64,000 nucleotides of DNA from UBA5972 sp964567685. GTDB lineage: Bacteria; Pseudomonadota; Alphaproteobacteria; Rhodobacterales; Rhodobacteraceae. The notes under the pieces are model-generated. The model did no database searches and was not told the DNA's origin. It worked only from the letters and a program-made list of their open reading frames with translations. The position numbers were made by a program, and so were the translations under genes. The stretch spans positions 1 through 64,000 of the forward strand of contig CAZMNO010000006.1 of NCBI GenBank assembly GCA_964567685.1. The letters run 5' to 3'. How positions within the stretch are numbered: position 1 is the first letter of the stretch; each line of letters opens with the position of its first letter. Below, piece after piece: positions 50,640 to 59,012 of the stretch.

Positions 50640-50805
50640 GGCACGGCAGAATCCATTTGCCTATGACGAAACATGTGGTATAGCGCCCCACAGAATTGCC
50701 AAGTGGCTTTCATCCGACCCCGAAAGCCGGGTATCGGGTGCCGCCCGTGGGGGCAGTAAGGCCAGTGAATCGGGAGCAGTTCCCGCAACTATGAGGACTT
50801 AAAAA
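50640..50805 (+). promoter_or_regulatory. structured acpP leader
   Basis: This 166-base stretch before acpP has several stems: TGCCGCCC/GGGGGCA near 50740, and CGGGA/TCCCG in GAATCGGGAGCAGTTCCCGC near 50770-50786. It also contains CCCGCAACT, which recalls the core of cobalamin riboswitches, but other conserved elements of that class are not found. Probably a leader with secondary structure; ligand binding is not claimed. Confidence 0.35.
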
Positions 50806-51039
50806 ATGAGCGACATCGCAGATCGCGTGAAGAAAATTGTTGTCGAGCACCTGAGTGTTGACGAAGACAAAGTGACCGAAGGGGCTTCCTTCATCGACGA
50901 TCTGGGCGCGGACAGCCTGGACACGGTTGAGCTGGTGATGGCATTCGAAGAGGAATTCGGCATCGAGATTCCCGATGATGCAGCCGAAACCATCCAGTCC
51001 TTTGGCGATGCGGTGAAATTCATCACCGAGGCCTCTTGA
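50806..51039 (+). CDS. acpP: acyl carrier protein
   Basis: A 77-aa acidic helical protein starting MSDIADRVKKIVVEHLSVDE. The phosphopantetheine site is LGADSLDTVELVMAFEEEFG with Ser37. It carries growing acyl chains in fatty-acid synthesis. ATGAGGACT provides a binding site before the start. It is followed by an intrinsic terminator. Confidence 0.98.
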   Translation: MSDIADRVKKIVVEHLSVDEDKVTEGASFIDDLGADSLDTVELVMAFEEEFGIEIPDDAAETIQSFGDAVKFITEAS

Positions 51040-51068
51040 TCGGCTGAGCTTTCTGAGATTTTCGAATT

Positions 51069-51093
51069 AGGCGTCCCTTGGGGCGCCTTTTTT
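51069..51093 (+). terminator. intrinsic terminator of acpP
   Basis: AGGCGTCCC (51069-51077) pairs with GGGGCGCCT (51080-51088) with one G-T pair and a tight loop, followed by TTTTTT. It lies 29 bases after the acpP stop. Confidence 0.85.
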
Positions 51094-51152
51094 GTTATTG
51101 GCACTGGCATTTTGTCGTATCCTTGAATGCAGCGAATTGCCGGGTTTAACGA

Positions 51153-52112
51153 ATGGGGGGCATTTTGGCGGATCTCGGAGCGATGTTCGGAAACCAGGGC
51201 AGCGAAAGTTTTCTCGGTCTGCCGGAATGCTCTGATCTGGGCAAGATCAATGGCGGTGTCGCTCTTTTGGGTATCCCCTGCGCAACGCCCTATGAAAGCG
51301 TCGGGACCTATTGTGCCGGGGCACCGGCGGCTATCCGGCGGGCTGTAGAGGCCTATCCTGCAAAAGACGGGGCGATGAATTTTGATTTCGGCGCGCCTCT
51401 TTTCCCGGCTAACGGGGCGATGGCGGTTGATTGTGGCGATCTTACGGTCGATCCGGCTGACAGCAAAGGCAATCGCGCCCTGATTTCAGCGGGCATTGGC
51501 CAAATTCTTGATGCCGGGGCAGTTCCTGTGGTGCTGGGGGGCGATGATTCCGTTCCCATTCCCATGTTTGACGCTTTTGCCGGGCGTGGTCAGTACACGT
51601 TGGTGCAGATCGATGCCCATATCGACTGGCGTGACGAGGTTGAAGGAGAGAGAAGGGGCCTTTCGTCAACTATGCGACGGGCCTCGGAAATGGAGCATAT
51701 CGGCCGGATTATTCAGGTCGGCCAGCGGGGCGCTGGATCGGCCCGGCAGGAGGACTGGATGGCGGCGCTAGACTATGGGGTCGAGTTTGTTTCCGGACAG
51801 GATATCTATCGCTATGGGATCGATCCGGTTCTTGATCTGGTTGCCCCGGGTTCAGACGTGCTGGTGGCCTTTGATTGCGACGCGCTGGATCCGGCAATTA
51901 TGCCGGGTGTGATTATGCGTACACCCGGCGGAATGGACTATTGGCAGGTGGTTGGCCTTTTGCAGGGGATCGCGGCGAAAGCCAGAATTGCCGGTTTTGA
52001 TCTGGTCGAATTCGTTCCGGCGCGTGATGTTGACGGACTTGGGGCGCTGACGGCGGCACAGATTCTGGCCAATGCAATGGGTTTGATCCTGCGACAACAA
52101 ACCGTGCGCTAA
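51153..52112 (+). CDS. arginase/agmatinase-family protein with altered first metal ligand
   Basis: A 319-aa ureohydrolase-fold protein. The second and third metal motifs are intact: DAHID at 154-158 (in QIDAHIDWRDEVEGE) and FDCDALDPAIMPG with Asp241/Asp243. The first motif, GGDHS in the family, is GGDDS here (Gly129-Ser133), replacing a manganese-binding His with Asp. Family enzymes hydrolyse guanidino compounds to urea. The change may alter metal or abolish activity. The gene is inserted between acpP and fabF, with a weak ribosome binding site. Substrate not predictable. Confidence 0.82.
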   Translation: MGGILADLGAMFGNQGSESFLGLPECSDLGKINGGVALLGIPCATPYESVGTYCAGAPAAIRRAVEAYPAKDGAMNFDFGAPLFPANGAMAVDCGDLTVDPADSKGNRALISAGIGQILDAGAVPVVLGGDDSVPIPMFDAFAGRGQYTLVQIDAHIDWRDEVEGERRGLSSTMRRASEMEHIGRIIQVGQRGAGSARQEDWMAALDYGVEFVSGQDIYRYGIDPVLDLVAPGSDVLVAFDCDALDPAIMPGVIMRTPGGMDYWQVVGLLQGIAAKARIAGFDLVEFVPARDVDGLGALTAAQILANAMGLILRQQTVR

Positions 52113-52204
52113 GACCAAAATTTGCGATGTTGTGTCGTTTCTGGGATAATGAAACAGGTGCTTTGGGCGCATAGGCGCGGTGTCTTCATTAGAAGGAAGT
52201 TCCG

Positions 52205-52948
52205 ATGATTATCTACCCGACGATTGAATTACAGAATGGACGCTGCGTGAGCCTGTCGCGCGGGGATCTGGACCATCCGCAGATATGGCATGTGGATCCG
52301 GTGGAAAAAGCCAAGGAATTTGCCGCGGCTGGGGCTGAGTGGATTCAGGTGACCGATTTTGATGCGGTTGCCGGGACGGGCAGCAATGAAGAGATTACTT
52401 GCGAGATCATTCGCCAGTCCGGCCTGTCAGTGCAGGTGGCCGGTGGTGTTCGTACGATGGAAATGCTGGATGGCTGGATTGAAAAGGGTGCGGGTCGCGT
52501 GGTGATCGGCACGGCGGCGGTGCTGAACCCGGATTTCGTTAAGCAGGCAGCGCATCGTTATCCTGATCAGGTGGTGGTTGCAATTGATGCAATGGAAGGC
52601 AAAGTGATGACCGATGGCTGGAAAAGCCAAAGCGCCATCGCGCCTGAGGATTTCGTTACAGCCTTTGCCCAAACCCCACTTGCCGGAATTCTGTTTACCG
52701 ATATCGACAGCGATCTGGTTGAAGGCGAAGCCTCGCTTGGACGGGTTTCAGCCCTTGCTGGCGTGGCCAAACAACCGGTCATTGCCAGTGGATTGGTGAA
52801 GGTGGCCGATGACATTTCCCGCTTGAAATATGTCGGCAACATATCAGGAGCAATCGTCAGCCGGGCGCTGTTCAACCGGTCGGTTGATCTGGAAGAGGCG
52901 CTGGAACTGGCGCAGCCAAGGCCCGAACCGGTGGCCGAGTTTATCTAA
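52205..52948 (+). CDS. HisA-like TIM-barrel protein (divergent paralogue)
   Basis: A 247-aa (beta-alpha)8 barrel with phosphate-binding loops QVAGGVRTMEMLDGW and VVIGTAAVLNPDFV, and IASGLVKVADDISRL. The general base/acid Asp8 of HisA (in PAIDL) is Glu8 here (PTIELQ), while Asp128 (VAIDAMEG) and Thr165 (FTDIDSD) are kept. True hisA genes lie with hisH and hisF; this one lies in a fab block, so it is probably not the biosynthetic isomerase. GAAGGAAGTTCCG precedes the ATG. Reaction unknown. Confidence 0.82.
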   Translation: MIIYPTIELQNGRCVSLSRGDLDHPQIWHVDPVEKAKEFAAAGAEWIQVTDFDAVAGTGSNEEITCEIIRQSGLSVQVAGGVRTMEMLDGWIEKGAGRVVIGTAAVLNPDFVKQAAHRYPDQVVVAIDAMEGKVMTDGWKSQSAIAPEDFVTAFAQTPLAGILFTDIDSDLVEGEASLGRVSALAGVAKQPVIASGLVKVADDISRLKYVGNISGAIVSRALFNRSVDLEEALELAQPRPEPVAEFI

Positions 52949-53096
52949 GGACTGTTTTTTGGTCTGAATCGGCGGTTATTTGGCGGTTGCGGCCAAAAAT
53001 CGAATAGCATGCCGGGTAGGGATTGAGCAGGGCTTGCCCCGGCCCCGAAAGATTGTGTATCAGGTCCAGTGAGAAGCGTTTTTTAGGGGAGAATTC

Positions 53097-54359
53097 ATGC
53101 GGCGCGTGGTTGTAACCGGACTGGGCATGGTTTCCCCTTTGGCTTGCGGTATTGAAGAAAGCTGGTCGCGACTGCTGGATGCGCAATCGGGTGCGGGCAC
53201 GATCAGCCGTTTCGATGCCTCGCATCTGGCGACGGATTATGCCTGCGAAGTGCCGATGGGGGACGGGTCTGACGGCACGTTCAACCCGGATGACTGGATG
53301 GAGCCCAAAGACCGGCGCAAGGTTGACGATTTCATTCTGTTTGGCATCGCTGCGGCCGAGCAGGCGGTGCGCGATGCGGACTGGAAACCTGAAGGCGAAG
53401 AGGATCGGTTGCGCACTGGCGTGATGATCGGTTCGGGTATTGGTGGGTTGGCGGCGATTGCCGATACGTCAATCCTGTTGAAAGAGCGCGGGCCGCGCCG
53501 GGTTTCACCGTTTTTCATTCCGGGTTCACTGATCAATCTGATTTCCGGGCAGGTGTCCATTCGATATGGGTTCAAAGGGCCGAACCATGCGGTTGTGACG
53601 GCCTGTTCAACTGGCGCACATGCCATTGGTGATGCAGCTCGAATGGTTATGTTCGGGGATGCGGATGTGATGGTTGCCGGTGGGGCAGAGGCACCGATTT
53701 GCGAGCTGGGCATTGCCGGGTTTAATGCGTGTAAAGCTTTGTCAACGACCCGATCAGACGACCCAAAAAGCGCCTCGCGCCCTTATGACATTGATCGTGA
53801 CGGGTTCGTGATGGGTGAAGGTGCCGGTGTTGTGGTGCTGGAAGAATATGAACACGCAAAAGCGCGTGGTGCAAATATTTACGCCGAAGTTCTGGGGTAT
53901 GGCCTGTCCGGGGATGCGTATCATATTACCGCGCCTGCGGCAGACGGAGATGGTGCCTACCGGGCGATGCAGGCAGCGTTGAAAAGCGCCGGACTGGAAC
54001 CGGCAGCGCTTGATTATATCAATGCACACGGCACCTCGACCATGGCGGATACGATCGAACTGGGCGCGGTTGAGCGCCTGTTGGGCGATGCGGCTTCGGG
54101 CGTGACCATGTCATCGACCAAATCCGCGACCGGACATCTTTTGGGTGCTGCTGGTGCGATTGAGGCGATCTTTGCGATCCTGGCTATTCGTGACCAGGTG
54201 GCACCGCCGACGCTTAATCTGGACAATGTGGACGGTGAACCTGTGTTGGACCTTGCCCCGAACAAGGCTGTGAAGCGCGAGGTTAACGTGGCGCTTTCCA
54301 ATTCCTTTGGCTTTGGCGGCACCAATGCGTCGGTCATATTCGGCAAAGTGGACGGCTGA
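53097..54359 (+). CDS. fabF: beta-ketoacyl-ACP synthase II
   Basis: A 420-aa condensing enzyme starting MRRVVVTGLGMVSPLACGIE. The catalytic triad is visible: Cys170 in VVTACSTGAHAIGDA, His in DYINAHGTSTMADTIE and His in KSATGHLLGAAGAIEAI. The late GFGGTNAS glycine loop is intact. It condenses malonyl-ACP with acyl-ACP. The next gene, mltG, begins 6 bases after the stop, an arrangement common in this group. Confidence 0.97.
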   Translation: MRRVVVTGLGMVSPLACGIEESWSRLLDAQSGAGTISRFDASHLATDYACEVPMGDGSDGTFNPDDWMEPKDRRKVDDFILFGIAAAEQAVRDADWKPEGEEDRLRTGVMIGSGIGGLAAIADTSILLKERGPRRVSPFFIPGSLINLISGQVSIRYGFKGPNHAVVTACSTGAHAIGDAARMVMFGDADVMVAGGAEAPICELGIAGFNACKALSTTRSDDPKSASRPYDIDRDGFVMGEGAGVVVLEEYEHAKARGANIYAEVLGYGLSGDAYHITAPAADGDGAYRAMQAALKSAGLEPAALDYINAHGTSTMADTIELGAVERLLGDAASGVTMSSTKSATGHLLGAAGAIEAIFAILAIRDQVAPPTLNLDNVDGEPVLDLAPNKAVKREVNVALSNSFGFGGTNASVIFGKVDG

Positions 54360-54365
54360 GCATCG

Positions 54366-55367
54366 ATGGTACGCCATATTGCTTCCAACGCGCTGACGCT
54401 GTTGATTCTGGGCATGATGATGGTCGGAGGCGTAATTGCCTGGGGTGCGGCCCAGATGGAAAAGCCCGGGCGGTTTAATGAAGATGTCGTGTTTGAAGTT
54501 GCTGCCGGTGACCGGCTGAAGGCGGTATCAGAACGGCTGGAAGACAAGGGGCTGATCTCCTCCGGGATGATCTTCCGGGTTGCGGCGCGATATTCGGGAG
54601 ACGATCAGCGGCTGAAATTCGGTGAATATAAAATCCCGGCCTATGCGTCGATGGAAGAGGTGCTAGATCTGGTCACATCAGGCCGGGCGCTGGCTTATCA
54701 GGTGACCATTGCTGAGGGTCTGACCAGCTGGCAGGTTATCCAGAAGCTGAAGGAAGAGCCGCTGCTTGATGACGACTGGGTTGGTGAGGTTCCGCCGGAA
54801 GGATCACTTGCGCCGGATACTTATTCGATCTCCAAGGGGGATAAGATCACGGCGGTGATCCGCAGGATGACGCTGGCCCAGCACCGGATCATCACCGAGG
54901 CCTGGGAGCTGCGGGCCGAAGGGCTGCCGCTGGAAACCCCCGATGATGCGCTGACGCTGGCGTCAATTATCGAAAAAGAGACGGGTGTGAATTCGGAACG
55001 CGAGATCGTTTCTTCGGTTTTCATCAACCGGCTAAATCGCGGCATGAAGCTGCAGACGGACCCAACCGTGATTTATGGTGTCACCAAGGGCAAGGGCAGT
55101 CTTGGGCGCGGATTGCGACAGAGTGAGCTTCGCAAGAAAACCGACTGGAATACCTATGTAATTGACGGTTTGCCTCTGACGCCGATCGCCAATCCGGGGA
55201 AGGCGGCAATCGAGGCTGCGCTGAACCCGGCCTCGACCAATTACGTGTTCTTTGTTGCTGACGGTACGGGCGGGCACGCCTTTGCCGAAACCATCGGGCA
55301 GCACATTAAAAACGTGCGTGAATGGCGGAAAATTGAGGCGAAGCGACGTGCTGAGCAGGGTGAGTAA
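54366..55367 (+). CDS. mltG: endolytic transglycosylase MltG
   Basis: A 333-aa protein with one N-terminal transmembrane helix (LTLLILGMMMVGGVIAWGAA) and a periplasmic YceG/MltG domain. Key parts are LKFGEYKIPAYASMEEVLDL (LysM-like), TIAEGLTSWQVIQKL, and the active region TLASIIEKETGVNSEREIVS with the catalytic Glu. QTDPTVIYGVTKGKGSLGR and PLTPIANPGKAAIEAALNP follow. It cleaves nascent peptidoglycan strands and is thought to end glycan polymerisation. Slightly shorter than many alphaproteobacterial versions. Confidence 0.94.
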   Translation: MVRHIASNALTLLILGMMMVGGVIAWGAAQMEKPGRFNEDVVFEVAAGDRLKAVSERLEDKGLISSGMIFRVAARYSGDDQRLKFGEYKIPAYASMEEVLDLVTSGRALAYQVTIAEGLTSWQVIQKLKEEPLLDDDWVGEVPPEGSLAPDTYSISKGDKITAVIRRMTLAQHRIITEAWELRAEGLPLETPDDALTLASIIEKETGVNSEREIVSSVFINRLNRGMKLQTDPTVIYGVTKGKGSLGRGLRQSELRKKTDWNTYVIDGLPLTPIANPGKAAIEAALNPASTNYVFFVADGTGGHAFAETIGQHIKNVREWRKIEAKRRAEQGE

Positions 55368-55403
55368 CGACCATTACCATCGGCAAGACCGGCACCATCT
55401 GAA

Positions 55404-55449
55404 AAGTGATTTCGAAATCACTTAAGAAGTCGCTTCGAAGCGACTTTTG
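55404..55449. terminator. tandem palindromes between mltG and the TPR-sulfotransferase gene
   Basis: Two perfect 20-bp palindromes stand side by side: AAGTGATTTCGAAATCACTT at 55404-55423 and AAGTCGCTTCGAAGCGACTT at 55427-55446. The right one is followed on the plus strand by TTGTTT; the left one on the minus strand by TTTTC. The pair can terminate both convergent transcripts. Confidence 0.75.
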
Positions 55450-55493
55450 TTTCGGGTGCACCAAGTGTTGATTGAAGGTAGGCTGCGAAAGGT

Positions 55494-57053
55494 TCAGCGG
55501 TTGAGAGCAGCCTTCAGCGGGCCGAGATACGTCTCGTATTTGCGCCAGGCTTCGGAGCTGCCCTGATAAAGCCCCCGGCGGACCTGACCTGCGCTTAGGC
55601 TTCGCACCATGCGATCCGTGTTGGAGAAATCCAGGCATTGATCCTGCCAGTCAAGGCCGCAGAATTCGAGCATCTGCCGTGTGACGGGTTCCTGTTGTTC
55701 GGTCAACTCTTCGTAATTGATGGTCAGAAAACGATCACCCAGATTCTGCTGCCAATAGTCCATCAGGTCGGAATACAAGTTGTAATATCCGCCGAGATCG
55801 GCCTGATCGAAGGCAAAGAACAGCCCGCCATCGGTAAAGTAGTGCTTGAAGTTTGACCAGCAGGTGGCCATCGCGTCGCGTTTGATGTGAAGAATGTGCG
55901 CGTCGGGAAAAGCGTCGAGGATGAAACCGGTCCAGCGGAAATTCAGCGGCATTTTATCGACGATATATTTTTCCTCGACCTGCAATTGCGCCAGTGCGTG
56001 CAGGTAGGTTTCGCGCATGGTCTGGGACGGAGCGTGGGTCATGCCGGGACCCTGAGGGGTTGAGCTTGTTCTGGGGTCAAGTGCAGCTCTGAGGGCATAA
56101 AGTTCGCCGGCACCGTAGACTTCGGAATGGCTGGCGAGGATTTGCTCGACCAGTGACGTGCCGGAGCGCGGCATTCCGACAACGAAAATGGGAATATGCT
56201 GGGCGGTATCGGAAACCTCTTGTGACGGGGAGCGGGTTGCGAGGTCATCATAGGCATTTCTGATTGCGCCGAACACTTGCCGGTCAGTGGCCAGATCGTA
56301 CGGATTCAAGTGCCGGAAATCCCGGTTGGCCTGGCTGAGTGCGCTATAGGACTGATCGGTTTCGCCGATATCATCAAACGCCTTTGACAAGGCAAATCCA
56401 AATCCCGGTTTTTGATCGGCGGCTAGGCCGGGATCACTGAGTAACTGCTGCATCTGCGCGATATGCGGATCACCAGGTTCATATTTGATATTGGCGCTGA
56501 GATTGTTGTGAATGAATCCGTTCGTCGGATTGGTGCGCAAGACCTTGCGGTAGTTTTGCGCTGCCTGTTCGCGATTGCCGAGATAGCCGTACACGTTTGC
56601 CAGGTTCAGCAGGGCAGATTCTGCGTTCGGGGTGATTTCCAAAGCCTATTCGTAGTGTTTGAGAGCTGCTCTGTGATGTCCCATCTGCTCTGTGACATTG
56701 CCGGAATTGAAATGTGCATCAAACATATCCGGTTCCAGCGCAGCGGCTTTTTGGTAGCTGGCAAGCGCGTCGGCTGGGAGGTTGAGTTCTTTCAGCGCAT
56801 TGCCAAGATTGTTATGCGCACCGGCATAGTCTGGATCAAGCGACAGCGAAGTTTGAAAGGCGGCAACCGCTTCGTCAAGTCTTGCCATCTGGGTGAGGGC
56901 GGCGCCGATTACATTGTGCAGTTTTGCTGAGTCTGGATATTTGGATGTCAGGTTGGTAGCGGTATCCAGAGCTGCTTGAAAGAGCCCTGCCTGAAACAGG
57001 GCGATGAGTTCATCGAGATGCTCTTGCAATTCGGGTGAAGACGGTGCGGACAT
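55494..57053 (-). pseudogene. TPR-sulfotransferase gene split by one in-frame amber codon
   Basis: From ATG at 57053 the frame encodes about 135 aa of TPR repeats (LHNVIGAALTQMARLDEAVA; GAHNNLGNALKELNLPADAL) and stops at TAG 56646-56648. The same frame continues at once with ALEITPNAESALLNLANVYG, the rest of that TPR, then the sulfotransferase domain VVGMPRSGTSLVEQILASHS and LHIKRDAMATCWSNFKHYF. The break reads HYE-stop-ALEI where TPR logic expects HYEQALEI, so CAG to TAG is the likely change. Joined, it would be about 519 aa. TPR-sulfotransferases modify proteins or glycans at the envelope. Confidence 0.8.
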
Positions 57054-57169
57054 TTTTATATGGCTCGAAAAGAGGAATAATCGCACGTTCTTAGCTTGAG
57101 CAGGCGGCTGAATTCAAGGGTTATCGGCAGCTTCTGAACGCTTCACGGTAACAACCTAAAAGAAAGTTC

Positions 57170-57198
57170 TTGACTTAACGTGCTCTCTAAAGTATAAC
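57170..57198 (+). promoter_or_regulatory. near-consensus sigma-70 promoter upstream of the GTA cluster
   Basis: TTGACT (57170-57175), a 17-base spacer and TATAAC (57193-57198) match the housekeeping consensus closely. Predicted transcription would begin near 57205, about 90 bases before GTA g1, and would meet the terminator at 57224-57256 almost immediately. Confidence 0.65.
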
Positions 57199-57223
57199 TC
57201 GTTTCAAGCTGGAAGAAATGGGC

Positions 57224-57256
57224 AAGCGACATCCGATGATCGGGGGTCGCTTTTTT
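57224..57256 (+). terminator. intrinsic terminator in the GTA g1 leader
   Basis: AAGCGAC (57224-57230) pairs with GTCGCTT (57246-57252); an inner CCG/CGG stem and an ATGAT loop complete the hairpin, followed by TTTTTT at 57251-57256. It lies between the promoter and the g1 ATG at 57296, so it should stop most transcripts unless antitermination occurs. Confidence 0.75.
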
Positions 57257-57295
57257 CGTTTGTCTCGTGCGGAGCATGAGTAGGCTGTTGAATAC

Positions 57296-57619
57296 ATGAC
57301 AATAAAACCACCCCTTGGGGAGTCGCGTTCTGATGAATTGCTTCGGAACGCTCGTCGGCAATATGCCGATATTTCAGAAGCGCTGGATCAGGCGCTGAAA
57401 AGACTAGCACAGTGTGATGACAAGGAATTGCGGGCGTTTTCAGCGACGACGCAGACCTATTGGAAAACCTTGCTCAACGCAAATGAACGGGAGGCCGATC
57501 TTGAAAAACGCGAGCGCCAGCGCGCTGGAATCGTTGAAGGGTATGCCATTGACCTGGATGCCGCACGAACTGAGGTCGGGCGCCGGCTTGCTTGCCTCGC
57601 TGCCGCTAAGCGAACGTGA
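57296..57619 (+). CDS. GTA g1-like protein (small terminase-type)
   Basis: A 107-aa helical, charged protein (SRSDELLRNARRQYADISEA, QALKRLAQCDDKELRAFSAT, ANEREADLEKRERQRAGIVE). Its position directly before, and overlapping, the terminase gene is that of RcGTA orfg1, which encodes the small terminase-like subunit. The sequence itself is too short for an independent call. It starts 40 bases after the leader terminator and its 3' end overlaps the terminase start by about 77 bases. Confidence 0.7.
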   Translation: MTIKPPLGESRSDELLRNARRQYADISEALDQALKRLAQCDDKELRAFSATTQTYWKTLLNANEREADLEKRERQRAGIVEGYAIDLDAARTEVGRRLACLAAAKRT

Positions 57620-58913
57620 GGCGTTTCTGAGCGGGCTCAGTGAAAACGCCATTCTGGCCTTGCCCTATCTTTTTGAGTTCTGGGCGATGCCGCATCAATT
57701 GCCGCCTGACGGCGATTGGAAGACCTGGGTGATCCTGGGGGGGCGTGGAGCGGGCAAAACCCGCGCCGGGGCAGAGTGGGTACGGTCGCAGGTTGAAGGG
57801 GCGCGGCCGCTTGATCAGGGGCAGGCGCGCCGGGTGGCGCTGGTGGGTGAGACCATCGATCAAGTGCGCGAGGTGATGGTTTTTGGCGATAGCGGCATTC
57901 TGAGCTGTGTGCCGCCGGACCGGCGGCCGAAATGGGAGGCCGGGCGCAAGCGGCTGATGTGGCCGAACGGGGCGGTGGCGCAGGTGTTTTCAGCGCATGA
58001 TCCGGAGAGTTTGCGCGGGCCGCAATTTGATGCCGCCTGGGTGGATGAACTGGCCAAGTGGAAAAAGGGGCGCGAGGCCTGGGATATGTTGCAGTTCGGG
58101 CTGCGGCTGGGCGTGAGCCCGCAGCAGGTGGTGACGACGACACCGCAGAATACAAACGTCCTGAAAGAGATATTGGGGGCGCACTCGACCGTGATGACGA
58201 GTGCGCCGACCTCGGCCAACCGGGCCAATCTGGCGGCCTCGTTTCTGGAAGAGGTGACGACGAAATATGGCGGCACGCGCATCGGACGGCAGGAGCTTGA
58301 GGGTGAGCTTTTGAGCGAAAGCGACGGGGCGCTGTGGACCGGGGCGATGATTGATGCGGCGAAAGTGGATCAGGTGCCGGATCTGGGCCGGATCGTGGTG
58401 GCGGTTGATCCGCCGGTGACCGGGCATAAGGGATCGGACGAGTGCGGGATCATTGTCGCAGGGGCGGTGACTGCGGGCCCGCCGAAGGTCTGGAAGGCCT
58501 ATGTGTTGGCCGATGAGAGCCTGAGCAGCGCAACGCCGCAGGTCTGGGCTGAGGCGGCGATCAGGGCGTGCCATCGATACGGGGCGGATCGGCTTGTGGC
58601 CGAGGTCAATCAGGGGGGTGATCTGGTGGAGACGCTTATCCGGCAGAACGATCCGTTGATTTCTTATCGCGGGGTTCGGGCGACGCGCGGCAAGGCGGTG
58701 CGGGCAGAGCCGGTGGCAGCTTTGTATGAGCAGGCGCGCGTTGGTCATGTGAAGGGGCTTGATCAGCTGGAAGACCAGATGGCGGCGATGACGGCGCGAG
58801 GATTTGAGGGGCGTGGCAGCCCGGACCGGGTGGATGCGCTGGTCTGGGCGATGACGGATTTGTTGATTGAGCCGGCGACCAAGTTTCGGGCGCCGCGGCT
58901 CAGGGGGCTTTAG
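57543..58913 (+). CDS. GTA large terminase (g2)
   Basis: A 456-aa DNA-packaging ATPase/nuclease. Walker A is LGGRGAGKTRAGAEW (residues about 65-79) and Walker B is FDAAWVDELAKWKKGRE. The nuclease half has VAVDPPVTGHKGSDECGIIV with the metal-binding Asp, VAEVNQGGDLVETLIRQ and SPDRVDALVWAMTDL. In GTAs the enzyme packages random host DNA. The start is uncertain: ATG at 57543 (AAGGGT upstream) is used, ATG at 57558 is an alternative. Segments are typical of RcGTA-type terminases, not of other siphophages. Confidence 0.92.
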   Translation: MPLTWMPHELRSGAGLLASLPLSEREAFLSGLSENAILALPYLFEFWAMPHQLPPDGDWKTWVILGGRGAGKTRAGAEWVRSQVEGARPLDQGQARRVALVGETIDQVREVMVFGDSGILSCVPPDRRPKWEAGRKRLMWPNGAVAQVFSAHDPESLRGPQFDAAWVDELAKWKKGREAWDMLQFGLRLGVSPQQVVTTTPQNTNVLKEILGAHSTVMTSAPTSANRANLAASFLEEVTTKYGGTRIGRQELEGELLSESDGALWTGAMIDAAKVDQVPDLGRIVVAVDPPVTGHKGSDECGIIVAGAVTAGPPKVWKAYVLADESLSSATPQVWAEAAIRACHRYGADRLVAEVNQGGDLVETLIRQNDPLISYRGVRATRGKAVRAEPVAALYEQARVGHVKGLDQLEDQMAAMTARGFEGRGSPDRVDALVWAMTDLLIEPATKFRAPRLRGL

Positions 58914-59012
58914 GGCCTGAAATCCTGCACTGTCTGAGAGGTCTGATGCCTCCGGCGGGGATATTTTGAAAAGAAGAAGTTTGTTGGCTTTTATTTTATT
59001 GGAGCGGATTTT

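Noticed and set aside
50740..50805. Cobalamin riboswitch upstream of acpP
   Set aside because: Only the CCCGCAACT string and one hairpin resemble the class. The other conserved blocks are absent and no B12-related gene is nearby, so it is kept only as a structured leader.
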